NCBI GenBank assembly: GCA_034440615.1
Contig: JAOTOM010004022.1
Location: 148,045 to 212,044, forward strand
Direction of reading: 5' to 3'
Length of the DNA: 64,000 nt
Source: Ashinkailepas kermadecensis
Taxonomy: Eukaryota; Arthropoda; Thecostraca; Neolepadidae
Part shown: one piece after another, positions 1 to 11,395 of the stretch
How the letters are laid out: each line of letters opens with the position of its first letter
How positions within the stretch are numbered: the stretch's first letter is position 1
Program-made: the position numbers and the translations under genes
Notes under the pieces: model-generated
The model's database searches: none
What the model saw: the letters and a program-made list of their open reading frames with translations, nothing else
What the model was told of the DNA's origin: nothing

Positions 1-1515
1 ATGCGGCTCCGAGCAGGGAGGGGTGCGGACCCCAGGAGGCCGGGTAAGCCATGCCGAGAGCATTTTTAATTGTCACGAGGTAGGCTACAAACAGACCGGT
101 TTGCTCCAGTAGGCGGAAGTGTTTAGAGTTGATCGACGCGCCCACAACGCTCGTTGCTGACTTTGCAATCAGTTGGTTTACACACCAGCACACTTAAATT
201 ACATTGCGTTATTCTGCACAATGAAGTGAACCGCAAATGGAATAATGTTGGCGCATTCGACTTCTCTACAACGCGATCCGGCTGCAACTAATTCAGTACG
301 GTTTGTATACTAATGCAGTGAGAACTACTGTTCACGTGTGAATGCGTCTCCCCGTCGGGTGTATGGTGGCGCCCTTCCAAACGTTGAGCGTGAGACGCGT
401 TCGGAAAAAGTCGCCTTTTCCAGAACATCCCATCCGCCTTGCAGAATTCTGATCCCAACAGCCCCGAGTACGATCGACATGAAACCAGCATATTCCACGA
501 GCCAACGGAATGTCCAACAACTTGAATGCAGTCGCAGTCGTTCTCCGGCACGACCTTGGCATTCCGTGAGCACGGTCACCGCGAAATGAACGTTTCAGAT
601 TGAACTTCATTGATGAAGCAGAGTACTTTGTGACTCGCATTCATTGTTGGGCGGAAATAGTGTCACTGCTTTCCTTTGGCAGCGCGTTCTGAAATAACCG
701 ACCCTTGCGATACAATTTGGTGGAAAATCCGCTTTGAAATTCGTCATCAGTGCTTCGTTTGTATTCAACTAACACACAACTTAATAGCAGTAATTATCGT
801 ATTTACAAATAGTTGAAAATCGAGATGCTCCGGTAATATTTTCTTCGCTTGGCGGTTTTTCCCTGCTTGAGTAACGAGTCGGACCAATTAACACGCGTGA
901 TTTGCTGACGTGGCTCCGCTGCCGGGGATTCTGCCAGGAAAATGTGTTGGGCGATCGAGGAATCTGCTCTAGGATACCTGTTGTTTGCTGTTTCTTTTGT
1001 CGAACGTTCCGTAAGAAACCGAGTAACACGAATCTATCATTGTAGGTCAAAATGTTTCCGCATATTTATTCACCCACCACGGTCATGTTTATTTGTGAAC
1101 TCCTACAAATAGCAATAAGCAAGCATTGCAAGGAATTCGAAGGTTGTGCCTTACTTGCCATTAGCAGCACGAACCTGTTATACCAACCCTGCAATTTCTA
1201 TTGCTGATGATTTTAATTACAGCCATTTCCTTTCCCGAATGCATCGCGAGGTACCAATTCTTCAATCAGTAGTAAAATGATTTGTGGGCCTAGAGTATTG
1301 TGCTTAATAATAAAGCCAGCCGGTACTCTGCCAGTAGGACATAACATAAAGAGCACAACAGCGCGTTCTGCTCCTTGTGTCGACTAAGCTATTGGCTTGT
1401 TTCGTAACTAGACTCGTCCAATGCCATTTGGCAGCATTACGTCATGCGGGCTGCACAAAATCGGCGTCCCCGTAGGAAACCCATGCAAACGTCTGTTTTC
1501 CACACGAAATTTCCG
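1..1515. other. unique-looking sequence, no gene seen
   Basis: Moderate GC, no tandem repeat, no recognisable protein. Short overlapping open frames at 288-640 on both strands have no family resemblance. Confidence 0.5.
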
Positions 1516-2003
1516 CCTCGGCAGCTCAGCCGGTTAGAGCTCTGGACGGCATTGTTCGCCCCTGTCCCGGCAAGACAAGGTTCGAGTCGCTCAGCCGGTT
1601 AGAGCTCTGGACGGCATTGTCCGCTCCTGTCCCGGCAAGACAAGGTTCGAGTCGCTCAGCCGGTCAGAGCTCTGGACGGCATTGTTCGCCCATGTCCTGG
1701 CAAGACAAGGTTCGAGTCGCTCAGCCGGTTAGAGCTCTGGACGGCATTGTCCGCCCCTGTCCCGGCAAGACGAGGTTCGAGTCCACCTCGGCAGCTCAGC
1801 CGGTTAGAGCTCTGGACGGCATTGTTCGCCCCTGTCCTGGCAAGACGAGGTTCGAGTCGCTACAGCTCAGCCGGTTGGAGCTCTGGACGGCATTGTCCGC
1901 CCCTGTCCCGGCAAGACAAGGTTCGAGTCGCTACAGCTCAGCCGGTTGGAGCTCTGGACGGCATTGTTCGCCCCTGTCCCGGCAAGACAAGGTTCGAGTC
2001 GCT
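1516..2003 (+). repeat. tandem array of tRNA-like units (65-73 bp, 7 copies)
   Basis: Seven tandem copies starting near 1523, 1589, 1654, 1719, 1793, 1864 and 1934. Each unit has a D-arm/A-box-like segment (GCTCAGCCGGTTAGAGC or a close variant) and, about 35 bases on, a B-box-like segment (GGTTCGAGTC). Copies differ mainly by C/T and G/A changes and by short insertions of CACCTCGGCA or TACA between units. The spacing and motifs are those of a tRNA-derived RNA polymerase III promoter, but no clean anticodon stem or acceptor pairing is seen, so this is a tRNA-derived repeat rather than functional tRNA genes. Confidence 0.85.
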
Positions 2004-2009
2004 ACGCGC

Positions 2010-4890
2010 GCTCACATTTAGCCCCCGGCTGTGGGACGGGCAGTTGGAAGTCGACCCGATGAGGTCGGGGACGAGCTGCCAGAGTGGTTGTATCGGTGTG
2101 CATTAGCAGCACGTTAAACTCTCGGTCGAAATTCTGCCATTGAACTGGAATTCATGGGTCTGGCGGTGGAGCTAGACTTCACGCAATAAGCTCTGTTTAG
2201 CAATAGGACTCTGTCGATAATGTCACCCCAGCAAGAATTCGGACTAGTTTTATCTGAACTTAAATAATGTGGAAATGGATCAGATGTCGCCTCATTCGAA
2301 ATCCCCCAAAATCCACTCTTTGATATTGAACCACTAGACCTTCCATCCAATTATTTTGTATTTAGACCGATGTTGAAGCTTCCCTGCCGAGCGCCGCTGC
2401 ATCCAGCGGCGCTCGAGATAGGACCAGCAGGCACTGTGAGACAGGTCAAATGCAGAGTCACGGCGAGTGACGTGGGACCGAATCAAGTCACAGAACATTG
2501 CTGCAGCTTAGTCAGCTGCTTCGCGGGCGGATCGCCGCCAGGTGGGATGTGGGAACGCTGCGGCTCAGGCCCCTGAATGCCCGGTGCCATCCCTGGGGCA
2601 GCCCAATGTGCCCATTGGACGAGTCGGCCAGTGCGTTACACCAGCGCGCAATGAGGTGACTGTGAACGCCCCAGTCCCGTACAGTCCCGCAAGCCAATGG
2701 CCTGTGGGGCTGAACCATGCCCCTGGCCCCCTGTCGGTGCACCTGCGCTGACGTCGTCACGCGTTCCAGGCAGGGGCATCACTGTCATTTTTTTCGCCAG
2801 GGGAGGAGGAGCGCCGTAGGTGGCGGGGTTGGCACAAGAGCCGATCAGGGGCACGCCCCAAAGGCGTAATGCATGGTCCTCTTTCCTTGAAGGTGCTTGT
2901 GATCGAGGGCTTACACCAGGTACAGCGATACTTTTCAGCAGGGTTGGATTTCTTATCCCTTATCCGCTTGTTAGTCAGGTGAATACTTCATGTACCTGAT
3001 CTTGTGTGTCTCTGCTCATTTGCTTCATCTGTGCCTTATTCGATGACGGTGCTTCAAAATCCACTGTGAGGCCACCACCACGTCGTGCTGATCACTACAA
3101 CACTAAAAGTGTACACCTAAAAACGTCACTGAGACGAGGTCGTGTCCTGACTGACCTGCTCCAGTTCTGTAACCTTACAAAGCTGGAATTTTTTACTGGA
3201 ATTCATTTTGTGGCATTTGATGTGCTCATCAATTGTCGGACGGCACGCCAAATTTCAAAGCGATGTCTTGAACGGTGCATGAGTTAGCTCGGATAATTTC
3301 AGGGAGGTCATATTCACCCTCCTCGCTTCGAGGGTTAAATGTTTTGTTGTGCCGTTTTGCGCGATGCCGCAAATCGTGAGTATTGTGAGTACATGGTTCG
3401 TCTGACCTACACCATGCATGTTCCAATGACTTTCAAGCAAAACACAAAAAAACTCGGTTTTTGCCATCTTTGCACTTAATCAAGGGTAGCAGAATGTGCG
3501 GCATTAAGGGAGACACTGGCCACTTTTTAACCAATTTCGTTATCTCGTTCTTCCCTGTCTGTTTTCGTTTATGTTTCTGTTTCTGCCTCATTTATATCTA
3601 GCGCGCTGTAGGTATGTGGCTCTCAGTTAAATTTCTGATTAAGGTTATGGAGTGCTGGTTAGCACGCGTCCAATTTCAATTATGCACTTAGAGATGTCTG
3701 GCATGAACTGCCATACTTTTGTGCGTGCCGTGAAAAAGATCGGTACGTCGAATTGTCGGCAACCGGTCGAAATATAGTAGCAGAAGAATATGCCTTATTG
3801 TATTAAATAGCGTACTTTGGTCCTCTTATCACTGTATCTCTTTCCGTGTTAAGTTGTTGGTAAGGAATATGGAAATAGATGCAAACTTCAGTTCTCCGCC
3901 TTTATTTGAGAAGAATCCAGCCGCTGCCGTTGAAGCCGCTGTGCGGTGGCATCGGTGTTCGGATACGGTAAAAGAACCGAAACATCGTACTTTTAGACTG
4001 AAACCCAACTGACCCCCCCCCCATTTCCATCCACCCTTCCCCTGTCTGTGACATTCCCGATCTAATTGGGTTGTATTCTGGCGAAATTTCATTCCCATGT
4101 CGGCCTGGCCATCGCACCATTGCCACGCGCAGAAGCGCACCAACGGTTGGCTTGGGGTGTGGGGAGCCCGGCCAGCGGCGCGACCAAGATTTTGCCAATA
4201 AATCGGTCTGACTATGTCCAACCCCATCCAAATCGAATAAGTGATAGGGTTTGAGAAACTTTAGTTTATCGTTCGAGGTATTTTGAAATTTTTATTTTTC
4301 AAGCTTTTTTTTCTTCGCTCATGTGGATGGGCGGCTCTGATGCGGCTTTGGTGCGGCTCTGATGCCAGGTGTGGTTACCGATGGAAGACCGGCACCTCAA
4401 CCTGAATTACCGATCACCCCTGAAGCAGGTATCAGTTTCGCTGCGTGGCTCAGCATGTTCCCTGCTACCAATGCGCCGTCACCGTCCCGTGGTGTCAACG
4501 GCCGGCGTCGCCGCTGCGGCACCGCTCTGGCTACTGGTCGGCCCCTGTCGGTCTGAACACAGCGGTATGCACCAGGCGGCGCTGCCAGCCAGCCGGTATG
4601 TGTCGTGACCGGGCGTGTAGCTTTTCGGAAGCGCTCCCGTGCGCTTTTCGAGTGCTCGATGAGACCTGCTGCTGCAGAAGTCATCAGCGTCGTACAAATC
4701 ACACGCTGATTAAACTGGGTGGCGATTGAAATTCAGGGTCGGCGCAGAGTAGACTGCGTCACGGCAGCCTGATAAGTGTGGGTGCTCCCCGACAGGCTGT
4801 TTTGCTGTTTTCGGTGCTGTGCATTGTTCGGCAGCACTGGCTGACGGTTCAGCGTCTGTCTGTTGACACTCGCTGTCAACCTGTCGATGC
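2010..4890. other. unique-looking sequence, no gene seen
   Basis: Mixed composition. Short minus-strand open frames at 3229-3467 read somewhat like a decayed coding sequence but match nothing I know. C-run at about 4012-4021. Nothing else to report. Confidence 0.45.
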
Positions 4891-4894
4891 CCTC

Positions 4895-5156
4895 CTCTGC
4901 TGCTACTGCTGCCGCTGCCTCTGCCGCTGCCGCTGCCTCTTCCTCTGCCTCTGCCTCTGCCTCTGCCTCTGCCTCTGCCTCTGCCTCTTCCTCTGCCTCT
5001 TCCTCTGCCTCTTCCTCTGCCTCTGCCTCTGCCTCTGCCTCTGCCGCTGCCGCTGCCGCTGCCGCTGCCGCTGCCGCTGCCGCTGCCGCTGCCGCTGCCG
5101 CTGCCGCTGCCGCTGCCGCTGCCGCTGCCGCTGCCGCTGCCGCTGCCTCTGCCGCC

Positions 5157-5187
<31 letters not shown>
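4895..5187. repeat. hexanucleotide/trinucleotide repeat (CCTCTG, CCGCTG, CTG)
   Basis: Blocks of CCTCTG and CCTCTT, then about 20 copies of CCGCTG, then CTG repeats. Frames on both strands remain open and would encode Ala/Ser, Leu/Cys or Ala/Glu runs. No flanking sequence suggests an exon, so it is called a microsatellite. Confidence 0.9.
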
Positions 5188-5689
5188 CCGCAGCGGCGGT
5201 GCGGACGAGAGCCGCCTGGGTCTGACCGACCCGCCGTTCCTCAGAGCTGCCCGTGCTGCTGCATTGTGCCGAGGGGGAGGGGGCTTGACCGGTCATAACA
5301 ATTGGTCACTGAGATCGTGACGACCGGCGCGGCGGCGCGGCTGCACCGGCTCCACCGGCTCCACCCGGCGCGCACCAGTGCACAGGGTGCAATCACCCTG
5401 GCCTGGCACGTGCGCTGCGTGCACGGCGCGCGGTGTGTGTGTGGGGGGGGGGGGGCAGTCCACACACACACGGGCGACGGAACCGTCTGGCTGGCAGCCG
5501 GGCCATGCAGCTGTCCGCACTAGGTTAGCGAGAGCATGGGAATGTGGGCGCTGTTGTGCGTCTGTCCGTCATGCACCGGTGGGAGAATCGCCCACGTGCG
5601 CCAGTGTCACTGAGCAGTGTGCGGCCCAGAGCCACCGGACGTTCCTCGCCTGGTGGGAGCTCAGGCGACCGGTCGCCACTCACCGGCAC

Positions 5690-6020
5690 TAGAGTTGTGG
5701 TTATAATACATATCTAGCTGTGGTAGCTATGGCTGCAGCGTTGCTGTAGCTGCAGCGTGGCTGTGGCTGGCAGATAGTTGTGGCTGCAGTAGAGCCGCCG
5801 CTGCACCATATGTGTGGCTGCAGTACACTCGTGGCTGTGGCAGAGTTTTCACTGCAATGCATTTTTGGATATAGTAGCGTTGTAGCTAGAATAGAGTTGT
5901 GGCTGCGGTATAGTTGCTACCGCAATAAATATGCAGTGCGGTAGAGTTGTGACTGCAGTGAAGGTGTTGCGGTAGTAAAGTTGTTGCTGTGGTAGAGCTA
6001 TGTCTACAGTAAATTTGTGG
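5690..6020. repeat. degenerate GTGGCTGCAGTAGAGTT repeats
   Basis: A loose succession of GTTGTGGCTGCAGTAGAG-like motifs with strong divergence, an old minisatellite. It grades into the cleaner 32 bp array that follows. Confidence 0.6.
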
Positions 6021-6183
6021 TCCACCGCCACAGCTGCCTGTAGGTTGTCCTGTGAAATGCCACAATTGCCTGTGGGCTGTCTATTCCATCGTCACAACTG
6101 CCTGTGGGCTGTCCGTTCCACCGCCAAAACTGCCTGTGGGCTGTCCGGTCCATCGTCACAGCTGCCTGTGAGCTGTCCGGTCT
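6021..6183. repeat. about 32 bp minisatellite, 5 copies
   Basis: Repeats of a unit containing CTGCCTGTGGGCTGTCC followed by TTCCACCGCCA or TTCCATCGTCA. Confidence 0.85.
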
Positions 6184-6528
6184 AGCTGATATGCCAGGAG
6201 CCTCCGGAGGGGAAAATGTCGACACACCACCGGTAGTTATCTCTCAGACACGATCTCCGGCTTCTGGACAACATGAGGAGCCGAATGGCGGATCGAGCCG
6301 CGACAATTCGATGCGCATCTCCACCAATGGCGGATCGAGCTCCGCAAATTGTACACTCAACTCCACGAACGTCCTCTTCCTGTGTCAGGAAGTTACATCC
6401 CTTCGCCTTCACCAACAATTAGCAAGCAATAGTTGTGGTTGTGATTCTCTTGTCAAGGAGCTCCAGTCACGGTGAACCGGCTAGGTCGATTCGGTATGTT
6501 CGCACAGAGAGTACACCTCGCAGACGGG

Positions 6529-6706
6529 TGGCGGGTAGTCTAGGGGTAAGGTGCCCGTCTACAAACCGGAAGGCTGTGAGTTCGACTTCCACTTGTCGCT
6601 TCTCTTCGCCCGCCTGCTTCGTCAACTCCGCAAACAAACTGCGTGAGAGTTTACGTCGGCGACGCTATGTGACCGAAAACAGTCGACGCGTCGTAAAGCC
6701 AACAGC
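6529..6706 (+). mobile_element. tRNA-derived SINE (divergent copy)
   Basis: The head carries a tRNA-like A box (GTAGTCTAGGGGTAAGGTGC) and a B box (GAGTTCGACTTCC), followed by the body shared with the copies at 26.57 and 53.69 kb: a CTTCGCCCGC stretch, a GCGTGAGAG stretch, GGCGACGCTATGTGA and GTCGACGCGTCGTAAA. It has an internal divergence (CTGCTTCGTC) relative to the others. No clear target duplication is visible. The D-arm looks most like tRNA-Pro, which is an inference. Confidence 0.8.
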
Positions 6707-6721
6707 CACCGCCGGCTCGCA

Positions 6722-6905
6722 TATGCGATCACGTCATCCAGATCATATTTGGAGTCCTGTGAATGACGCCAGTCACGCCACCCAGGTCACGATTGGAGTC
6801 CTGTGAATGACGCCGGTCACGTCACCCAGGTCACTATTGGAGTACGGTGAATGACCATAGTCACGTCACCCAGGTCACGATTGGAGTCCGGTGAATGGCC
6901 CCAGG
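6722..6905. repeat. 44 bp minisatellite, 4 copies
   Basis: Units contain GTCACGTCACCCAGGTCAC, ATTGGAGTCC and GTGAATGAC; successive copies start near 6772, 6816 and 6860. Three copies contain an AGGTCA hexamer. The array starts soon after the SINE at 6529-6706. Confidence 0.88.
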
Positions 6906-8594
6906 TCCGAGGTCCCGTCCGAGGTCCCGAAATATTTCCAGTGTCATGGATTGTCTTGACGACGAGGCCGCTCTCGTGACTCATCCGACCATCCCCGGTC
7001 GGCCAAATGAGGCGTGCTTATCTTATGAATTGGCTACATCATGCGGCTGGGGCTCCTCGGAACCTGCTGCGCATGGCGTGGTAAAAGCCCGCCTATGTGC
7101 GGAGCTCATCGGGAGAGGAGTCTGCCGAGTGGAATGCTGAATCTGCGGTACGCGAGGTCATCTTGCCTTTCTTTCGGCATGAATATGGCCGGGTTCGTGC
7201 CTATGATTAAGGACATGACTAAGTGTGCAAAGGGTGGACTGATGGTATCGTTGCAGGAGTAGGCTGGGCTAAGGTGGTGTTGCACGTCTTCATTATTGAT
7301 CCTACATGTTTAGCTATATTCTACATGACCTACATTGCTGGGTGGAACTTTGTGTATTTTTGATGTTGCAAGTGCAACACCAATAGTTTCTCAATTGAAC
7401 ATGAGGTCTATGATGATGCATGGAATGAACGAAGTCAAATTCCATTTGTCGGCACCAATAATGTTGGGAAGTCTCCATTTATGCGTACATTATATTCACC
7501 AGAACTTCAACATCTTGGGGTGCGTAATTACGCAGTGTGTCTATAGATGGCAGAGCATTTTCGTTGTAAACATGCGCTGTATTTATTACGGCAGTGGAGG
7601 CACACCAAAGGGCATATCGCTGCTCACAAATCTGGCCATTCTGTTCCCTATGCCTTCATGTTGTTTATGTGTTAGTTGCATGCACTCAGCACTGCTAGAA
7701 CTTCAACGGTGACACGTAACTCGTCTAGCGTATCATTCCTAATACGATGTATTACTTCTTTTTATGACTACCTTCACTTCATATGTCTATCGGTCACGGA
7801 TGCCTTCCGTTGCGTGCAAAATATTGCCAAATGAGGCCGCAGCGCGCGCTTCACGTAAGCGATCCGGCTGTGCTCTTGCCGACGTTTCGTCATGCCAAGC
7901 GTGCAAGAACATCACGTGTAACTCACCTGGGATTTGTACCAGCTGTCGAGGCTGATTTACGTTCGGACGACTATGACCAGTGATCACCTGTGATAACGTG
8001 ATTTACCGATGTTGGTAGCCGTTTGTAAAGCTGCAGATTGGGCTTTCAGTGCGCTCTTTCTGACATCAGCGCCTGTCAACGTCTGCGACCATGGTTTTGA
8101 GTAATGCTCACGCTGAAGCTCATTCCCTTTAGAACTATTCGAGGCCGTCTGTAATTATCTGCAACAGGAGAAGGTGTTGTGTCCTCTACCCCGAGCCTCT
8201 TTCACTCCGGAGAGATTTCTTCATTCTGTCGTATGTGAGGCGCTCCCGATTTTGCTGTTGGTTTACAGGCGCTCCTATTCCTTGTAACCTGTCGTCCTGT
8301 TCGGCTTATGTTTTCGCCCGCTCCCAGGCCATCCACATCAGCCAGAGTCGACTTGATCTCCACAGTCTCAAGCCCACTGCTGTCATCGAGCCCAGTTCCA
8401 TTGACTGTCGCCTGTCAGCGGACTTCAGTCCCCCTCTCGACCCACACTTCTAGCCCTCTCATTGGAATGCTGAGAGCTGATAGAAGTGGGACTCCCCGCT
8501 AGGGCTATCAGTGGACTCCCGACCAGCAGACATCAGCGCTTCCCACCGTTCCCTGGTCTTCTCCGATGGCCGTCAGCGTACCGCAGCGTACTCG
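6906..8594. other. unique-looking sequence, no gene seen
   Basis: No repeats and no recognised coding exon; a 125-codon open frame at 7335-7712 has no family signature or splice context. Confidence 0.45.
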
Positions 8595-8900
8595 GCCCCC
8601 ACTAACCACTGTCAGTATCTCAGTACCTCACACTCCCCGGGACCCCCACTGACCACTGTCAGTGTCTCAGTAACTCACACTTCTCTGGACCCCCACTGAC
8701 CACTGTCAGTGTCTCAGCACCTCACACTTCCCTCGGCTCACATTGACCACTGTCAGTATCTCAGTACCTCAGTACTTCACACTCCCATCGGCCCCCACTG
8801 ACCACTGTCAGGTCTCAATTCCTCACACTCCCCTGAGCTCCCACCGACCACTGTCATTGTCTTAGTACCCCAGTACCTCACACCTCGCACCCCTCGGCCC
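8595..8900. repeat. about 46 bp minisatellite, 6-7 degenerate copies
   Basis: Units contain CCCCCACTGACCACTGTCAG and CTCAGTACCTCACACT, with varied indels. Confidence 0.85.
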
Positions 8901-9065
8901 TCACTGGCCCGGTCGGCCTCCCTATACCTGTCCGTCCCTGGTCGGGTCGACCTCGGTGGTGGTCGCCGCCGCGCGGGCTCCGCATGTGTCGGACCCGACC
9001 GAGAGCTGCGCAGTGGCCGGCCGGTCCCGACTCGGCCGCCGTTTTTGCCGGCTCGGCCCGCCGGT

Positions 9066-9452
9066 CAAACCGGACCGGCCTCAGTCGCGTAGCTGGCCGC
9101 CGCCGCAGCGCGGCCGGACCGGCCTCAGTCGCGTAGCTGGCCGCCGCGGCGCGGCCGGACCGGTCTCAGTCGCGTAGCTGGCCGCCGCGGCGCGGCCGGA
9201 CCGGCCTCAGTCGCGTAGCTGGCCGCCGCAGCGCGGCCGGACCGGCCTCAGTCGCGTAGCTGGCCGCCGCAGCGCGGCCGGACCGGCCTCAGTCGCGTAG
9301 CCGGCCGCCGCAGCGCGGCCGGACCGGCCTCAGTCGCGTAGCTGGCCGCCGCAGCGCGGTCGGACCGGCCTCAGTCGCGTAGCCGGCCGCCGCAGCGCGG
9401 CCGGACCGGCCTCAGTCGCGTAGCCGGCCGCCGCAGCGCGGCCGGACCGGCT
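9066..9452. repeat. 41 bp GC-rich minisatellite, 9 copies
   Basis: Units contain GGCCGGACCGGCCTCAGTCG and CGTAGCTGGCCGCCGCAGCG. The surrounding 8.95-9.65 kb is extremely GC- and CpG-rich. Confidence 0.92.
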
Positions 9453-10540
9453 GCCCCCGTCCCGCGCCCGCGCCGGCCGCGACGCCGTGCGACAAAAACG
9501 GCGCGACTCGGAGCACGATTAGCGCGGCTGGCGCCGGCCGACAGCGGTCCCAGCGCCCGCCGCCCGCTCGGCCGCCGTTTTTAACGCGCCAACAGCGGCT
9601 GGCGAAGGTCGCCGGTGAAGCGTCCCGCCGACGTGAGACCCGCCTCCGGACCGTGCAGCCCGCTGAGGTCGCCGCGGCGTGCGTGTATCCCCGCGGTGGC
9701 CGTAGAAGGCTGGGCGGGCGGGACACGAGCACTGTTCGCCGCCCACGTATGGGTGTTTCGGCGCCGCCACGGTCGTCCGCAATGCTGCGTCCCGCGCGAT
9801 ATCCCGAGTCTGAAGCGGTCGTGTCGCGTGGCGGACGTGACAGGGCGATAGCTCTCGGCACACACGTGCTATCATGTGCGGCGCACCATCTGGCGGCGTA
9901 GTACGTTGGTGTGTCGCGGTGTTTGCTGTGACTCCGAGCTGGAGAGTAGGCCAAATATACGTTCAACTTCCAAGTGCCGTGCGGAATTTGGAGACCGTTT
10001 GGAACGAAATAGCCGATACGATGCCGATGCTTTCCCGTTGGGGCATGTTGTTGGCATATGTATCACCCTTGCTGTTCTAGTGGTTGATGGAATTTTCAAG
10101 TACGGGAAGAAATTCGGATCGCTCATTCGGCTCATTTTTAGAGGCTCGGTTTGCCAGTAAATGGTTGATTTTATGTCACGTTGAGACTCCCGACAGCAAT
10201 AGTTGATGATGATGCTGCCACATCATGAGCTGTCTAACAAACAAATACTACGCTTTCCAAATAGAAAGGATCGTTTTTTAGTGACAGCAATTATTATCCG
10301 ACTCTAGCGATGTTGTAAAGGTGGTGGCGCCTCACGACACGGCTTGTGCCAGCATCAGGAATCCGACCATCGCTCTGATGATAATGTTCCTGGTGAGCAT
10401 TTCTACTGACATTCCAGGTGGAATGTATTAATGAGGCTTAGTACACACGCAACCATGGGGGACGCGACAGAGAGGATGAGATTTGTGGCAGATGCGCCGA
10501 GGCATTTCGTGCATTTAACAGCAGGCCAACGGGCGTACTA
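9453..10540. other. GC-rich then AT-richer sequence, no gene seen
   Basis: 9.45-9.9 kb is a CpG-rich, island-like stretch with overlapping open frames on both strands, as expected from composition. The rest up to the piggyBac-like element shows nothing recognisable. Confidence 0.45.
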
Positions 10541-10544
10541 TTAA

Positions 10545-11391
10545 CCCTCGCCAGTATTCGGCATTTTACCACCTTCGGTCGTATAGGGGGGGTACGACCC
10601 CCCCTGGCGATTCGAAACCGTGCATGTTACGAAAACGAACCAAATACGAAAGTGATAGATTTGGCCGAGATCTCGCGGTTGGAATTCAGTATGACCTTCT
10701 TAGGTCAATGGTTGACCTTCCAGGTCAGATCAAAGGTCTAAAATTGATTTTTTGGGGTATTTTCCGAAGAAAATCGTCAGTTATATCGAAACTACTGTCT
10801 AAATATGCACGACATGGCCGGAAACATGTTTATTGGGACCTTGCGAACATAACGACATGTGACACGATGTGATCGGACCAATATGTCATGCACCAAATGA
10901 GGTTAAAGCCGTGACCCCAAATATCCAACTTTTTTTAAGAGTGGTTCCAATTTCGAAGTTTAAAGTTCCTCAGGGTAAAAATGGACGCTGAATTCGAATT
11001 CAGCACGAAAAATTACCGTAGGTCAGCTAAAAAAGGTCGAAAGGTCAAACGAGGTCAACCGAGGTCACCGATTTTTGGAACATTATTTTTCCAATGGGAA
11101 CCCATCTGGGCATTGCAAAATTGCATTGCAAAACACATAATACCAGTCGATGTAGGCAACAATGTCATGTTTAGGTGCGATAATCACGTATTTGTTGAAA
11201 ACTGCTCGGAGGTGCTCCCTTTTATGACCTCATAACTCTGTGACCTGACATGCCCTCCCAAAAAAATTTCACCAAAAGTCGTCAAAAGGTTGCCCCAGAG
11301 GGTACTGAAAATCTCAGAGCGATCCGTTCATCGGTTTGGAAGGAATACACAAAAAACCTTAGGGGGCACCCTCCCCCTATACGGGCGAGGG
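10545..11391. mobile_element. piggyBac-like non-autonomous DNA transposon (MITE)
   Basis: An 847 bp segment bounded by TTAA on both sides (10541-10544 and 11392-11395), with short perfect terminal inverted repeats CCCTCGCC...GGCGAGGG and a second shared subterminal block (GTATAGGGGG near the left, CCCCCTATAC near the right). TTAA target duplication plus ends beginning CCC is the signature of the piggyBac superfamily. It encodes no recognisable transposase; two short open frames (10624-10872 and 10981-11235) have no known motif. It carries ten exact AGGTCA/TGACCT hexamers. Confidence 0.75.
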
Positions 11392-11395
11392 TTAA

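Noticed and set aside
3229..3467. Transposase-like fragment on the minus strand
   Set aside because: Reads slightly like decayed coding sequence, but no catalytic residues, terminal repeats or known motif could be found.
4733..5320. Poly-Ala/Ser, poly-Leu/Cys and Ala/Glu frames
   Set aside because: All three come from one hexanucleotide microsatellite; no flanking exon-like sequence or splice sites.
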